Shown piece by piece: positions 7,521 to 15,393 of a stretch of 34,409 bases of DNA. The stretch is from Geobacteraceae bacterium. Its GTDB lineage: Bacteria > Desulfobacterota > Desulfuromonadia > Geobacterales > Geobacteraceae. Numbering within the stretch: the stretch's first letter is position 1; every line of letters starts with the position of its first letter. Made by a program: the position numbers and the translations under genes. Below the pieces are notes generated by a model. The model did not search any database. It was not told the origin of the DNA and saw only the letters and a list, made by a program, of their open reading frames with translations. Location of the stretch: positions 1-34,409 of the forward strand of contig CAJPFF010000254.1 of the NCBI GenBank assembly GCA_905339345.1, written 5' to 3'.

Positions 7521-7889
7521 CAAGTATCTCCCATCATGGGGCACAAATTTAATGTGGCTACGGAATCAATTGAGGCATCGAGCTCTCATCTGTACTCACA
7601 ACGCAGATATTGATTCTTAGAAATACGGAAAGTGTTGCTTAAGTGCGACAAATTCCGATCAATTGCCTTTCAATTCGTTGGATCGACTTAGTGAAAGGCA
7701 TCAGGAATAAAGAAGACCGCATCTTGAATACTCAAGTGTTGCCAGGATGCAACATGACAAATTCGATCTTCATGGATTCATCGAAGAACTACTGAATTTA
7801 GTTCCTCCGTTCTCTAAGCAGGCAGCTCCATAAATATTCTTGGCGCTACTTGGAATTTCCAAGTTCAACTACTGAGAAGGAGACTTCGC
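7521..7889. other. AT-rich intergenic region upstream of the first porin
   Basis: This is a 369-bp divergent region with no supportable gene. It contains a 17-bp palindrome at 7848-7864 and the porin ribosome site GAAGGAG near 7873-7882. No CopR-type box is present. Confidence 0.5.
7848..7864. promoter_or_regulatory. 17-bp perfect palindrome in the porin leader
   Basis: ACTTGGAA-T-TTCCAAGT is a perfect inverted repeat with 8-bp arms and one central base, lying 25 bp before the porin start codon. It could be an operator or a short mRNA hairpin near the ribosome site. The cognate regulator is not identifiable. Confidence 0.5.
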
Positions 7890-9200
7890 ATGAAAATCAA
7901 GTTGATCGCAGTCGCCGTCGCCGGCGCACTGGTTGCTCCGTTAGCTGTGGCCCAGAGCAACGTAACGATCTCGGGGCGCCTTAATGCGACTTTCGAGAGC
8001 ATCAAGGCCACCGGCGCTACATTGGGTGGTGCCAACAACTTCACTTCCCGCAACCGTATCGTCGATAACTCATCGGAGATCCGCTTCTCCGGCCGCGAGG
8101 ACCTGGGCGGCGGCTTGAATGCCTGGTTCACCATCGGCGCTGGCATCGATCCAAGTGGAGGCTCCAACACCGATATCTATTCGCGCGGTCTTTTTGGGTC
8201 CCGCAATTCAGGGGTTGGCCTCGACAGCAAGGCGTGGGGCTCGATCATGTTCGGCAAGTGGGACGTGCACTACGAGGCCGGCTATGTTCCCGCTCTCGGC
8301 CATATCGATTTCGGTTATATCGATCAGGGCCTGGCTACTTTTGCCAGCCTGGTTTATGGAGCCGGTCAGGCCGGCGTTGCCGGTCAAGGCGGCCGGCTAA
8401 ACAACGTCGTGCGCTACGTGACGCCGCAATGGAATCTCGGAGGCGGTCATTTCCAGACTATCGTCGCTTATGCCCGCAATGATGAGTCCACCTATAACAA
8501 CACCGGTGTAGCGGCCTCCAACGGCGGCAACAAACCAAGCCAATGGCAGATCGCGCCGCACTATCACTATGGTCCTCTCAGTCTTTTCTACTCCTATTAC
8601 CGTGACACCGATGGAGCGACCGGCGCCGTTGCAGCTAACCCGGGTGCTCTTCTAGGGACGGTCAATGCGGCAGGAACCCCTGTTGCGCTGGGCGTCGGTC
8701 TCGCCTCCGCTCTGCGCGACTTGCGCGGTGATCGCGCGGGCGCTTCCTGGAAATTCGACAACGGCCTGAAAGTCGGCCTTGTCTGGGATCGCTATCGCAA
8801 CAACATCGACAACGGCACGCTTGCTGCCGGCGCCGGTACCTTCTCGGCGAACCTGAAGCGCACGGTCTGGGCGCTGCCGATCAGCTACGTCACCGGCCCG
8901 CACAAGATCAATTTCGTTTACGCCAAGGCCAGCAATCTGAGCGGATCCCGTAGCTCGTCCAATGCCGGGGTGACCGCCTACAGCGGTTCGGGCACGGGCG
9001 CGAGCTACTGGACCATCGGCTACCGCTATGCCTTGTCCAAGCGTACTTCGGTTTACGCCGACTACGCACGGATCAGCAACCAGAAGCGGGCCGGTTACGA
9101 CTTCTTTGCTTATGCGGGCATCAACGGTTCAGCGCTGCCAGCTAACAGCATCGGCGCCGATCCGCAAACGATGCAGGTGGGCATCTACCACACGTTCTGA
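7890..9200 (+). CDS. Outer-membrane porin (beta-proteobacterial trimeric type)
   Basis: This 436-residue product has a signal peptide (cleavage after AVAQ near residue 22). The first mature strand SNVTISGRLNATFES and the RFSGREDLGGGL motif are typical of general diffusion porins of Betaproteobacteria. The protein ends in Phe (YHTF), the usual BAM recognition signal. It forms a 16-strand barrel in the family, passing small hydrophilic solutes. GAAGGAG precedes the start. A second porin follows 70 bp downstream. The neighbouring two-component genes may regulate them, as OmpR/EnvZ does elsewhere, but nothing in the sequence proves it. Confidence 0.93.
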   Translation: MKIKLIAVAVAGALVAPLAVAQSNVTISGRLNATFESIKATGATLGGANNFTSRNRIVDNSSEIRFSGREDLGGGLNAWFTIGAGIDPSGGSNTDIYSRGLFGSRNSGVGLDSKAWGSIMFGKWDVHYEAGYVPALGHIDFGYIDQGLATFASLVYGAGQAGVAGQGGRLNNVVRYVTPQWNLGGGHFQTIVAYARNDESTYNNTGVAASNGGNKPSQWQIAPHYHYGPLSLFYSYYRDTDGATGAVAANPGALLGTVNAAGTPVALGVGLASALRDLRGDRAGASWKFDNGLKVGLVWDRYRNNIDNGTLAAGAGTFSANLKRTVWALPISYVTGPHKINFVYAKASNLSGSRSSSNAGVTAYSGSGTGASYWTIGYRYALSKRTSVYADYARISNQKRAGYDFFAYAGINGSALPANSIGADPQTMQVGIYHTF

Positions 9201-9209
9201 TGATGAACG

Positions 9210-9251
9210 AATGGCGAAGGCGGAACGTCGTTTCCCGCTTTCGCCATTTTT
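9210..9251 (+). terminator. Stem-loop between the two porin genes
   Basis: AATGGCGAAGGCGG pairs with CCCGCTTTCGCCATT (with one G-U pair) and is followed by TTT. It can act as a partial terminator or mRNA-processing hairpin that sets the ratio of the two porins. Confidence 0.65.
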
Positions 9252-9270
9252 GAATCAGGGGTGAAATCAA

Positions 9271-10491
9271 ATGAAGAGAAAGCATCAATATCTGGCCCTC
9301 GCCGTAGCAGGCGCACTTGCCAGTCCTGTTGGCGCCATGGCTCAGACGAATGTCCAGATCTATGGAACGCTTAACGTTAACTTCCAGAACACGGAACGTG
9401 GCGGCGCGACCAACGTCGGTACTCCCGGGATGGCGACCCTATCGGCAGCGCCGACAGGGGTGAATGCCACCTCCCGCAATGCGGTGAGCACCGATTCGTC
9501 AAACATCGGTTTCCGGGGCATGGAGGACCTGGGTGGAGGTCTGAAGGCAGTTTGGCAAGTCGAAACCTCTGCCAACGTCGACGGCAATAACCTTGCCGCG
9601 ATCGGCAATCGCAACAGCAAGATCGGTCTTGCCGGCAGCTTCGGTGAAGTCTTTTTCGGCAACTGGGATACGCCATACAAGGCTGGCACTTATGGCACCG
9701 CAGTGGGCGACCCGTTTGGGCAGACCGACGTATTCGGCTTCCAGAGCATCATGAGCAGTCCTGGATTCAATCAACGCAGCGGAACGTATGTCAGCGGAAC
9801 CAATAACGCCTCATTCGATAACCGTGCCAATAACACAGTCGCCTATTGGTCGCCGACCTACAACGGCTTTAGCGGGAAACTGGCATATTCGGCCAACGAA
9901 GGCAAAACGGCTACGCGGAATCCAAACCTGTGGTCGCTGACAGTTAACTACAACAATGGCCCGCTGTCAGTGCTCTATTCCTACGAACGCCACAACGATG
10001 CCTTTGGTTTGACGGTGATGCAGGCGGGCAGCACCGGTACCTCATCGAGGGATTCAGGCCATCGTCTCGGCGCGGGCTACAAGTTCTTCGGGAATACCAC
10101 GGCGAGCATTCTGTGGGAGAGGCTGGATTACGACAACTCCGGAACGGTCGCCGGCGTAACGAGCTACAAGCGCGATGCGTGGCAACTCGGCGTCCTTCAT
10201 GAGCTGGGCTCGCACAAATTCAGGTTGCGCTACAACCAGGCACAGGACGGTTCCTGCAGCAACGTTGCCGGCAACTGCACAACAAGCGGCTTGGGAGCCC
10301 GACAGTGGACGCTTGGCTACGGCTACAGCCTTTCCAAGCGTACCGAGGGTTATCTTTTCTATACCAAGATAGCCAACCGGAAGTCCGCCAGCTATACGAT
10401 GACCATCGGCGGAGCCGCGGGGGTTGTCACAGGCCCGGGGGTTGGATCGGATCCCCAGGCGCTGGGTGTGGGTATTCGCCACAATTTCTAA
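9271..10491 (+). CDS. Outer-membrane porin, second copy
   Basis: The product has 406 residues with a signal peptide (cleavage after GAMAQ near residue 25). The first strand TNVQIYGTLNVNFQ and the IGFRGMEDLGGGLKAVWQVE motif mark a general porin of Betaproteobacteria. It ends in IRHNF, the C-terminal Phe needed for outer-membrane assembly. It is related to the preceding porin but clearly diverged, especially in loops, so it is not a recent duplication. It has a GGGGTGA ribosome site and is followed by a strong terminator. Substrate preference cannot be read. Confidence 0.93.
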   Translation: MKRKHQYLALAVAGALASPVGAMAQTNVQIYGTLNVNFQNTERGGATNVGTPGMATLSAAPTGVNATSRNAVSTDSSNIGFRGMEDLGGGLKAVWQVETSANVDGNNLAAIGNRNSKIGLAGSFGEVFFGNWDTPYKAGTYGTAVGDPFGQTDVFGFQSIMSSPGFNQRSGTYVSGTNNASFDNRANNTVAYWSPTYNGFSGKLAYSANEGKTATRNPNLWSLTVNYNNGPLSVLYSYERHNDAFGLTVMQAGSTGTSSRDSGHRLGAGYKFFGNTTASILWERLDYDNSGTVAGVTSYKRDAWQLGVLHELGSHKFRLRYNQAQDGSCSNVAGNCTTSGLGARQWTLGYGYSLSKRTEGYLFYTKIANRKSASYTMTIGGAAGVVTGPGVGSDPQALGVGIRHNF

Positions 10492-10569
10492 GTGGGATTT
10501 CCGTTGATCGGCTATCTAAGACCGGTGCAACGCGGAGGAGAGCAGTAGTTTCTTTTGCATGTAGTATTT

Positions 10570-10598
10570 TCGGGCGCCTTAGGCGCCCGATTTTTTTT
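10570..10598 (+). terminator. Rho-independent terminator after the porins
   Basis: A perfect 9-bp stem, TCGGGCGCC and GGCGCCCGA with loop TTA, is followed by eight T residues. It is a textbook intrinsic terminator 78 bp after the second porin stop. Confidence 0.93.
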
Positions 10599-10645
10599 GG
10601 AAGTAGAAAGAATCCCGGTGACCTGCGGCAAACCGCTTGTGCAAA

Positions 10646-10661
10646 ATTACAAATCTGTAAT
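10646..10661 (+). promoter_or_regulatory. CopR-type box upstream of the response-regulator gene
   Basis: ATTAC-AAATCT-GTAAT is a perfect inverted repeat with the same half-sites and spacing as the boxes at 21613 and 25434. A -10-like CTTTTC lies 10 bp downstream, the same distance as in those promoters. The next gene starts 199 bp downstream. Confidence 0.65.
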
Positions 10662-10860
10662 CAACGATCCACTTTTCGGTAAGGCAGGCAGCCGCACAAT
10701 CAATAATTCGAGATGGCCCTGTTCACCTGTGTGCGCATACAAAAACGCAATAGATTCTCCACAAATTTCATGCTTTTTTAGATAAAGATACTTATTAAGT
10801 AAGCAATTCCGAATCTCATCGAGCGGTTGTGGACATTTCACCATTCATTGTGGAGGCGCT

Positions 10861-11676
10861 GTGTTCGAATCATTTCTCACCACAATTGATAGAACCTCGA
10901 AGGGTGGCATCGGCACAAGACCTGAGACCACAGGCTCGCTGCATCCTGATTTACTCGATCGCCGAGTCCTGGTGGTTGAAGATACAAACGAGGTTGCTGA
11001 AATTATTGCCGATCGTCTGCGCGAAATCGTTAAAAAGGTCGTCGTCTGCAGCGATGGCCGTGCGGCATTGGACGTTCTGGAGCGGGAGCGTATCGATCTG
11101 ATCGTCCTGGACTTGATGCTGCCAACACTTGGCGGTCTCGAGGTTTGTCGTGCCGTACGTGCAACTGGAAAACCTATCCGAATACTAATGCTGACCGCCA
11201 AGTCGTCTGAACTTGATCGGATCATTGGTTTGGAATTCGGCGCCGACGATTACATGATTAAGCCATTCAGCATATTGGAGCTGTTAGCCCGCGTTAGAGC
11301 ATTATGCCGAAGGGATGAAAAAACGGTTGTCGCTGTGAAAGTCCAGGAAGAGGAGAGAATCAAGATTGCCGGACTGACGATTGATCGAATGTCTCGGGAA
11401 GTGTCCCGAGAAGGTCAAAGCATTGCGCTGACAGAAAAGGAGTTCGAGTTACTCTATCTCTTCGCCAGCAATCCAGGAAGGGTCTATGCAAGAAGCCAAC
11501 TCCTCGATCTGGTATGGGGCTACGGCAGTGGAATTTACGAGTACACGGTAACTTCCCATATTAATAGGCTAAGGGCTAAGATCGAGCCGAACCCTGGAAA
11601 TCCAACCATCATTCAGACTGTCTGGGGAGTCGGATATCGCCTTCAGGCTTCAGCAGGGACGAGCGACCCCATCTAG
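10861..11676 (+). CDS. OmpR/PhoB-family response regulator
   Basis: This 271-residue product starts at GTG, 5 bp after GGAG. An unusual N-terminal extension of about 34 residues precedes the receiver domain (35-150) with acidic residues E40/D41, phospho-acceptor Asp84 (LIVLDLMLP), Thr112 and Lys134. The winged-helix output domain (about 168-262, with TEKEFELLYLFASNPGRV and VWGVGYRL) binds DNA. It is directly followed by its histidine kinase with no gap. The partner stimulus is not evident. A CopR-type box in its leader suggests that it is itself under copper control (inference). Confidence 0.93.
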   Translation: MFESFLTTIDRTSKGGIGTRPETTGSLHPDLLDRRVLVVEDTNEVAEIIADRLREIVKKVVVCSDGRAALDVLERERIDLIVLDLMLPTLGGLEVCRAVRATGKPIRILMLTAKSSELDRIIGLEFGADDYMIKPFSILELLARVRALCRRDEKTVVAVKVQEEERIKIAGLTIDRMSREVSREGQSIALTEKEFELLYLFASNPGRVYARSQLLDLVWGYGSGIYEYTVTSHINRLRAKIEPNPGNPTIIQTVWGVGYRLQASAGTSDPI

Positions 11677-13203
11677 ATGCTTGCGGCGCCACGCTCCCTG
11701 TTTGCACAGCTCGTACTGACTCAGATCGCCTACGGTTTAGTTCTAGCTCTTGGATTCCTGGCGGTTTTGGAGCTAACCCATACCCAGTACCACCTCGAGG
11801 CGACACAACGACAGAGCAGAGGCTGGGCTGGCGAAATCCTCAATCGCTATCGCGCGCAACTAGATTCAGCCTTCACCCATCCCGATGCAAGTTCGCTGGA
11901 GCGGCTGATCGTTGGGCTTGGTTATGCCAGTCCGGCGACAGATTTCTATGTGGCCGACCAAAATGGAAAGATCCAAGTATCGTCCGTTCCATCTACGAGC
12001 ATCATACGTCACTCGATGGAAGTGACGGCGATCAAGTCTCTTATCGAGAACCCTGAGGTACTGCCAGTGATGATCGATGACCCGGTCAATCCAAAGGTGC
12101 CGCGTGTTTTTTCTGTCGCCGCCATTGAAGAACAGGGTAAAACCATCGGCTATCTGGTACTTGTACTACGTGACCAGGACGCAGGGACATTTCACTTTGG
12201 TCGTGGAAGTTACGTGTTTCGGGAATCCGCTGTAATGATTGCCGGTTTAAGCGTTCTTGCATTTTGTGCCGCGGTTCTGATTCTCCTGATTATTCTCAAG
12301 CCCATACGCAAATTGTCACGAACAATGGAGTTATTTCGGCGGGAGAGCGGAATTACGTGGCCAAGTGAAAATGGGCGGGAGTTCGAACCAGAGGGTGCGG
12401 AACTCGAAAGGTTGGGCCAGCATTTTAACGACATGGCTCGGCAGATAGTGGAGCTTTTGCATAGATTGAAGGACGATGATCGAAGAATGCGTGAGATGTT
12501 TGCAAATATATCCCATGATCTGCGCACACCGCTCACGATCATCCAGGGTTGCCTGGAAACAATGCAGGACAAGGGAGACTTGTTGAAGAATGGGCAACGT
12601 CATCAGCTTGCCGCTTCGGCTGCAGCGCAAGCTCGCTATCTCGGGCGACTTATCGAGGCGGTGTTCGAGCTGGCAAAGCTGCAGAGTCCGAATTACCAGT
12701 TACACCTCGAGCCCCTTTCTATTGCGGAGGCGGTGCAGGACATCGCAATGAAGTTCTCGGTGAAAGCAACGAGACAAGGAGTCGAAATCAGGATTATTGG
12801 CGGAGAAAAGCACATCCACATCCTGGCGGATGTCCTCCTCGTTGAGCGAGCCCTCGACAATCTTATCGACAATGCCTTGCGACACGCCAAGGGGGCAAAT
12901 GAAATCGCTATTCATCTTGTTGAGAGGGCCTCAGACGTCGAAATCACGATTAGCGACAACGGGAACGGCCTACCTAAATCGGTGATAGACAGAATGACCG
13001 AAGAAATGCAGGGTGAACCCAGCTATCCGGGGACTTCCGAGAATGGGCTCGGCCTTGGCTTGAATATCGTCAGGCGGATCCTGGAGCTACATGGAAGCCA
13101 CCTCGAACTGGTTAAGGACAGGGTGAAGGGAACAGCTTTCCGATTTTTCCTGAGGAAAGCCGACACCTTCGAGTTAATGACTAAGCATACAGTGATAGCT
13201 TGA
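11677..13203 (+). CDS. Membrane sensor histidine kinase
   Basis: The product has 508 residues, and its ATG follows the response-regulator stop immediately. Two membrane helices (about 10-32 and 186-208) enclose a periplasmic sensor of about 150 residues, followed by a HAMP linker (208-260). The dimerisation domain has the phospho-acceptor His280 (NISHDLRTPL). The ATPase domain has an N box (DNLIDNALRHA, 394-404), G1 (DNGNG, 427-431) and G2 (GLGLGLNIV, 457-465). All catalytic motifs are intact. The sensor region has no His/Met enrichment like that of CusS, so the signal may not be metal. It converges with the small receiver-like gene downstream, leaving only six bases between the stops. Confidence 0.93.
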   Translation: MLAAPRSLFAQLVLTQIAYGLVLALGFLAVLELTHTQYHLEATQRQSRGWAGEILNRYRAQLDSAFTHPDASSLERLIVGLGYASPATDFYVADQNGKIQVSSVPSTSIIRHSMEVTAIKSLIENPEVLPVMIDDPVNPKVPRVFSVAAIEEQGKTIGYLVLVLRDQDAGTFHFGRGSYVFRESAVMIAGLSVLAFCAAVLILLIILKPIRKLSRTMELFRRESGITWPSENGREFEPEGAELERLGQHFNDMARQIVELLHRLKDDDRRMREMFANISHDLRTPLTIIQGCLETMQDKGDLLKNGQRHQLAASAAAQARYLGRLIEAVFELAKLQSPNYQLHLEPLSIAEAVQDIAMKFSVKATRQGVEIRIIGGEKHIHILADVLLVERALDNLIDNALRHAKGANEIAIHLVERASDVEITISDNGNGLPKSVIDRMTEEMQGEPSYPGTSENGLGLGLNIVRRILELHGSHLELVKDRVKGTAFRFFLRKADTFELMTKHTVIA

Positions 13204-13209
13204 AATTTC

Positions 13210-13665
13210 TTAGCGGACCAAGGTGGCTTGTCTCAGCGATAAATTGAACGGGCGTTCCGATCGAGCCGAAGGAATGCTGAAGTTAATGGTATGAGCGTTG
13301 GCAGCGAGTGACAGAATAGTTGAAACGATTTTCTCCTTGGCAAACGGTCGAGCCAAAACCACGTCGGCACCGAACTCGCGACATCCCGCCCGATCAAGCT
13401 CAGTACCATGCCTCCAAGCGAGAATGATCGGCTGTGTAACTCCCGATAGCCTAAGCCTTCTACACAGCGCGAGCGCCTCATAGCCCAGGGTATAGCCATC
13501 AATCACTATGAGAGAGCACTCGTTCGCATTCGTCTTCAGGATGCTCTGTGGCGCTACAGTCTCAACGCATAATGCTGCGTCCAGCAAGATGTTATGCAAA
13601 TCTGCACCGGATGCCACGTTGTCCGACACAAAAATGATTTGCAGAAGCGGCTCGTTAATCCCCAT
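13210..13665 (-). CDS. Degenerate receiver-domain protein
   Basis: The product has 151 residues. The fold pattern of a response-regulator receiver is visible: IIFVSDN at 11-16, SLIVIDGYTLGYEAL at 51-65 with Asp56 in the phospho-acceptor position, and FGADVVLARPF at 98-108. The conserved Thr/Ser after strand 4 is Ala83 and the invariant Lys is Arg106, so normal phosphorylation chemistry is probably impaired. There is no output domain, only a basic tail of about 25 residues. It could act as a decoy or adaptor for the adjacent kinase, or be a decaying copy. A GGGGGA ribosome site precedes the ATG. Confidence 0.75.
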   Translation of the reverse strand: MGINEPLLQIIFVSDNVASGADLHNILLDAALCVETVAPQSILKTNANECSLIVIDGYTLGYEALALCRRLRLSGVTQPIILAWRHGTELDRAGCREFGADVVLARPFAKEKIVSTILSLAANAHTINFSIPSARSERPFNLSLRQATLVR

Positions 13666-13891
13666 GTTTCCCCCTCAGCAATTCAATCCAAGCTTCAAGA
13701 TGATTTGACACATCATCCCGCGTATATCTGACGAATCTCTCAACCAAGTATCGCGAATCAATGCTGTTTCTCGCATGCGGGCCAACTGGCATCAAATGAA
13801 CGAAGGCGATGTGTATGAGCTTAGACGGTGCCAAGGGCGCTCGTGCATAGCTTCGCTTTAGTTTTTCAGAACGAACAGCGCTCCGCCTCAC
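13655..13891 (-). CDS. Possible small protein overlapping the receiver-like gene
   Basis: This is a 78-codon open frame whose end overlaps the start of the receiver-like gene by 11 bases, an arrangement seen in translationally coupled genes. The C-terminal half (RYLVERFVRYTRDDVSNHLEAWIELL) looks protein-like and helical; the N-terminus is basic. No convincing ribosome site or family is seen. It may be partly chance. Confidence 0.3.
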   Translation of the reverse strand: MRRSAVRSEKLKRSYARAPLAPSKLIHIAFVHLMPVGPHARNSIDSRYLVERFVRYTRDDVSNHLEAWIELLRGKHGD

Positions 13892-14011
13892 TTTCCGGAT
13901 AACTCTTGGTTATGTTGCGTTGCGGCAGTAGTTTTGGCGACAAAGGCACACGATGATCGGATAGGCCCGCATTGAATCTGTGGCCTTCCCCCGTTTCCCC
14001 GGACGGTTTGC

Positions 14012-14905
14012 TTAGCCCATTAAGCGCTGCTCGAACTGCACTGGGCTAAGGTAGCCGAGCGTCGAATGCCGGCGCCTCGGATTGTAGAACCGTTCCACGT
14101 AATCGAACACATCGGCCCGCGCCTCGTCCCGCGTGGCGTACCGTCTGCGGCTCGTCCTTTCCGTCTTCAAAGAAGAGAAGAAGCTCTCCATGGCGGCGTT
14201 GTCCCAGCAGTCGCCGCGCCGGCTCATGCTACAGACAATGCCGTGGTCGCGCAGCAGGCGCTGGAAGTCCTCGCTGGTGTATTGGCTGCCCTGGTCCGAG
14301 TGGTGCAGCAACTCGTCCGGCCTGCCGCGCCGCCACAGCGCCATCAGCAGGGCGTCTCCCACCAGCTGCGCCGTCATCGAGGCACTCATCGACCAGCCGA
14401 CGATGCGCCGCGAGTACAAGTCCAGCACTGCCGCCACGAAGAGCCAGCCTTCCGCCGTCCAGAGGTAGGTGAAGTCGGCCACCCATTTGCGGTTTGGCGC
14501 ATCGGCCTCGAACTGCCGCTCCAGCATGTTGGCGGCGATGCTGTGCTCGGGGCGCACACCGGTGTCGGTCGGGCTGCGCCGGCGCTTGCGGCGCGCCTGC
14601 AGGCCCGCCGCCTGCATCAGCCGGGCCACGCGCTTCTCGCTGCAAGCCTCGCCCGCATCGTGCAGGTCGCGCCAGACGCGGGGCGAACCATAGGTCCGGT
14701 CGCTCGCCTCGAAGCTCTCGCGGATGCGCCCGGTCAGCCGCAGGTTCTCCCGCTGCCGGCAGCTCGGAGAGCGGCCCAGCCATTCGTAGAAACCGCTCGC
14801 CGAGACTTCCATGACCCGACACATCGCCCGCGTCGGCCAGACCGTGCGGTGCCTGGCGATGAATCCGTACCTCACGTCGGGTCCTTCGCGAAGTAACCGA
14901 GCGCC
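14012..14905 (-). CDS. IS3-family transposase OrfB (DDE integrase domain)
   Basis: The coding region is entered by -1 frameshifting from orfA; the coordinates start at the first codon after the slip. The product of about 297 residues has the HTH_21-type segment (RYGFIARHRTVWPTRAMCRV) and an rve integrase core. The catalytic triad is visible: Asp in KWVADFTYLW, Asp in LHHSDQGSQYTS and Glu in DNAAMESFFSSLK. The C-terminus has the usual YNPRRRHSTLGYLSPVQFE. The open frame extends further upstream to 15013 in the overlap with orfA, but that part reads as a GC-rich shadow. The OrfAB fusion is the active transposase in this family. Confidence 0.95.
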   Translation of the reverse strand, partial: GARLLREGPDVRYGFIARHRTVWPTRAMCRVMEVSASGFYEWLGRSPSCRQRENLRLTGRIRESFEASDRTYGSPRVWRDLHDAGEACSEKRVARLMQAAGLQARRKRRRSPTDTGVRPEHSIAANMLERQFEADAPNRKWVADFTYLWTAEGWLFVAAVLDLYSRRIVGWSMSASMTAQLVGDALLMALWRRGRPDELLHHSDQGSQYTSEDFQRLLRDHGIVCSMSRRGDCWDNAAMESFFSSLKTERTSRRRYATRDEARADVFDYVERFYNPRRRHSTLGYLSPVQFEQRLMG

Positions 14906-15165
14906 TTTTTTAGGATGTCGCGCTCCATCTTGACCTTGGCCAGCTCGCGCTTGACGCGCTCCAGTTCGGCCACGGCGTCGGTCTTGAGCGGCTTGCCGCG
15001 CTCCATCTGCCATTGCCCGCCGTTGTGCTGCTCGACCCAGCGGCGCAGCACGCTGACGTTGATGTCCAGATCCCGTGCCACCGAGGACATCGTCACGCCA
15101 GGACTGCCTGCCAGCCGAATGGCCTCCCGCTTGAACTCATCCGTAAATCGCCTTCTCGTTCCCAT
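14872..15165 (-). CDS. IS3-family transposase OrfA (DNA-binding)
   Basis: This 97-residue product has an N-terminal HTH_Tnp_1-type helix-turn-helix (RRRFTDEFKREAIRLAG and SSVARDLDINVSVLRRWV) that recognises the element's ends. A leucine-zipper-like coiled coil follows (about 65-90) for multimerisation. Its 3' part contains the slippery heptamer used to make OrfAB. Expression is probably driven from a promoter in the right inverted-repeat region. Confidence 0.95.
   Translation of the reverse strand: MGTRRRFTDEFKREAIRLAGSPGVTMSSVARDLDINVSVLRRWVEQHNGGQWQMERGKPLKTDAVAELERVKRELAKVKMERDILKKALGYFAKDPT
14905..14911 (-). promoter_or_regulatory. Programmed -1 frameshift site A-AAA-AAG
   Basis: On the minus strand the orfA frame reads CTA AAA AAG, giving the canonical slippery heptamer A AAA AAG. 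A shift back by one base joins exactly to the orfB frame (continuing Gly-Ala-Arg-Leu-Leu-Arg). Confidence 0.88.
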
Positions 15166-15234
15166 CAGTTCCTCCTGAACACATTATGCTAACGAATGTG
15201 TCCGGGGAAACGGGGGAAGGCCACTGACATCGTG

Positions 15235-15250
15235 GGAACAGAAATGTAAT
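15235..15250 (+). promoter_or_regulatory. Degenerate CopR-type box ahead of the cytochrome operon
   Basis: GGAAC-AGAAAT-GTAAT keeps one perfect half-site and the 6-bp spacing, with a weak second half-site. It begins 12 bp after the right end of the insertion sequence. It could be a copper-response site or coincidence. Confidence 0.3.
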
Positions 15251-15393
15251 TCGCCTGTTCTCTTGCCGTCAGGACTCATGCCGTAGCCTTTTGAATGCTG
15301 CGCCGCAATGTAGGGTCAGGGCAATTGGGTATCGACCTCGCTGTTGTCATGAACCCGCCAGAGCGCTTTTGATAATCGATTAAGGGGCAAGCG

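Larger units (their letters stand above)
10492..10860. other. Intergenic region with terminator and CopR-type box
   Basis: This 369-bp region separates the porins from the response-regulator gene. It holds the terminator at 10570-10598, a perfect CopR-type box at 10646-10661 and a long AT-rich leader of about 180 bp. No protein gene is supportable in it. Confidence 0.6.
13981..15223 (-). mobile_element. IS3-family insertion sequence, intact
   Basis: The element is 1243 bp. Perfect 24-bp terminal inverted repeats lie at 13981-14004 and 15200-15223, beginning TGGCCTTCCCCCGTTTCCCC and ending with the terminal TG...CA typical of IS3. A 3-bp target duplication CTG flanks both ends (13978-13980 and 15224-15226). 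It encodes orfA and orfB on the minus strand with a -1 frameshift site. Perfect repeats, an intact duplication and intact frames suggest a recent, still competent insertion. It lies between the sensor region and the cytochrome operon. Confidence 0.96.

Noticed and set aside
14066..14896. Large plus-strand open frames inside the insertion sequence
   Set aside because: They are antisense shadows of the GC-rich orfB; orfB has the full DDE motif set.
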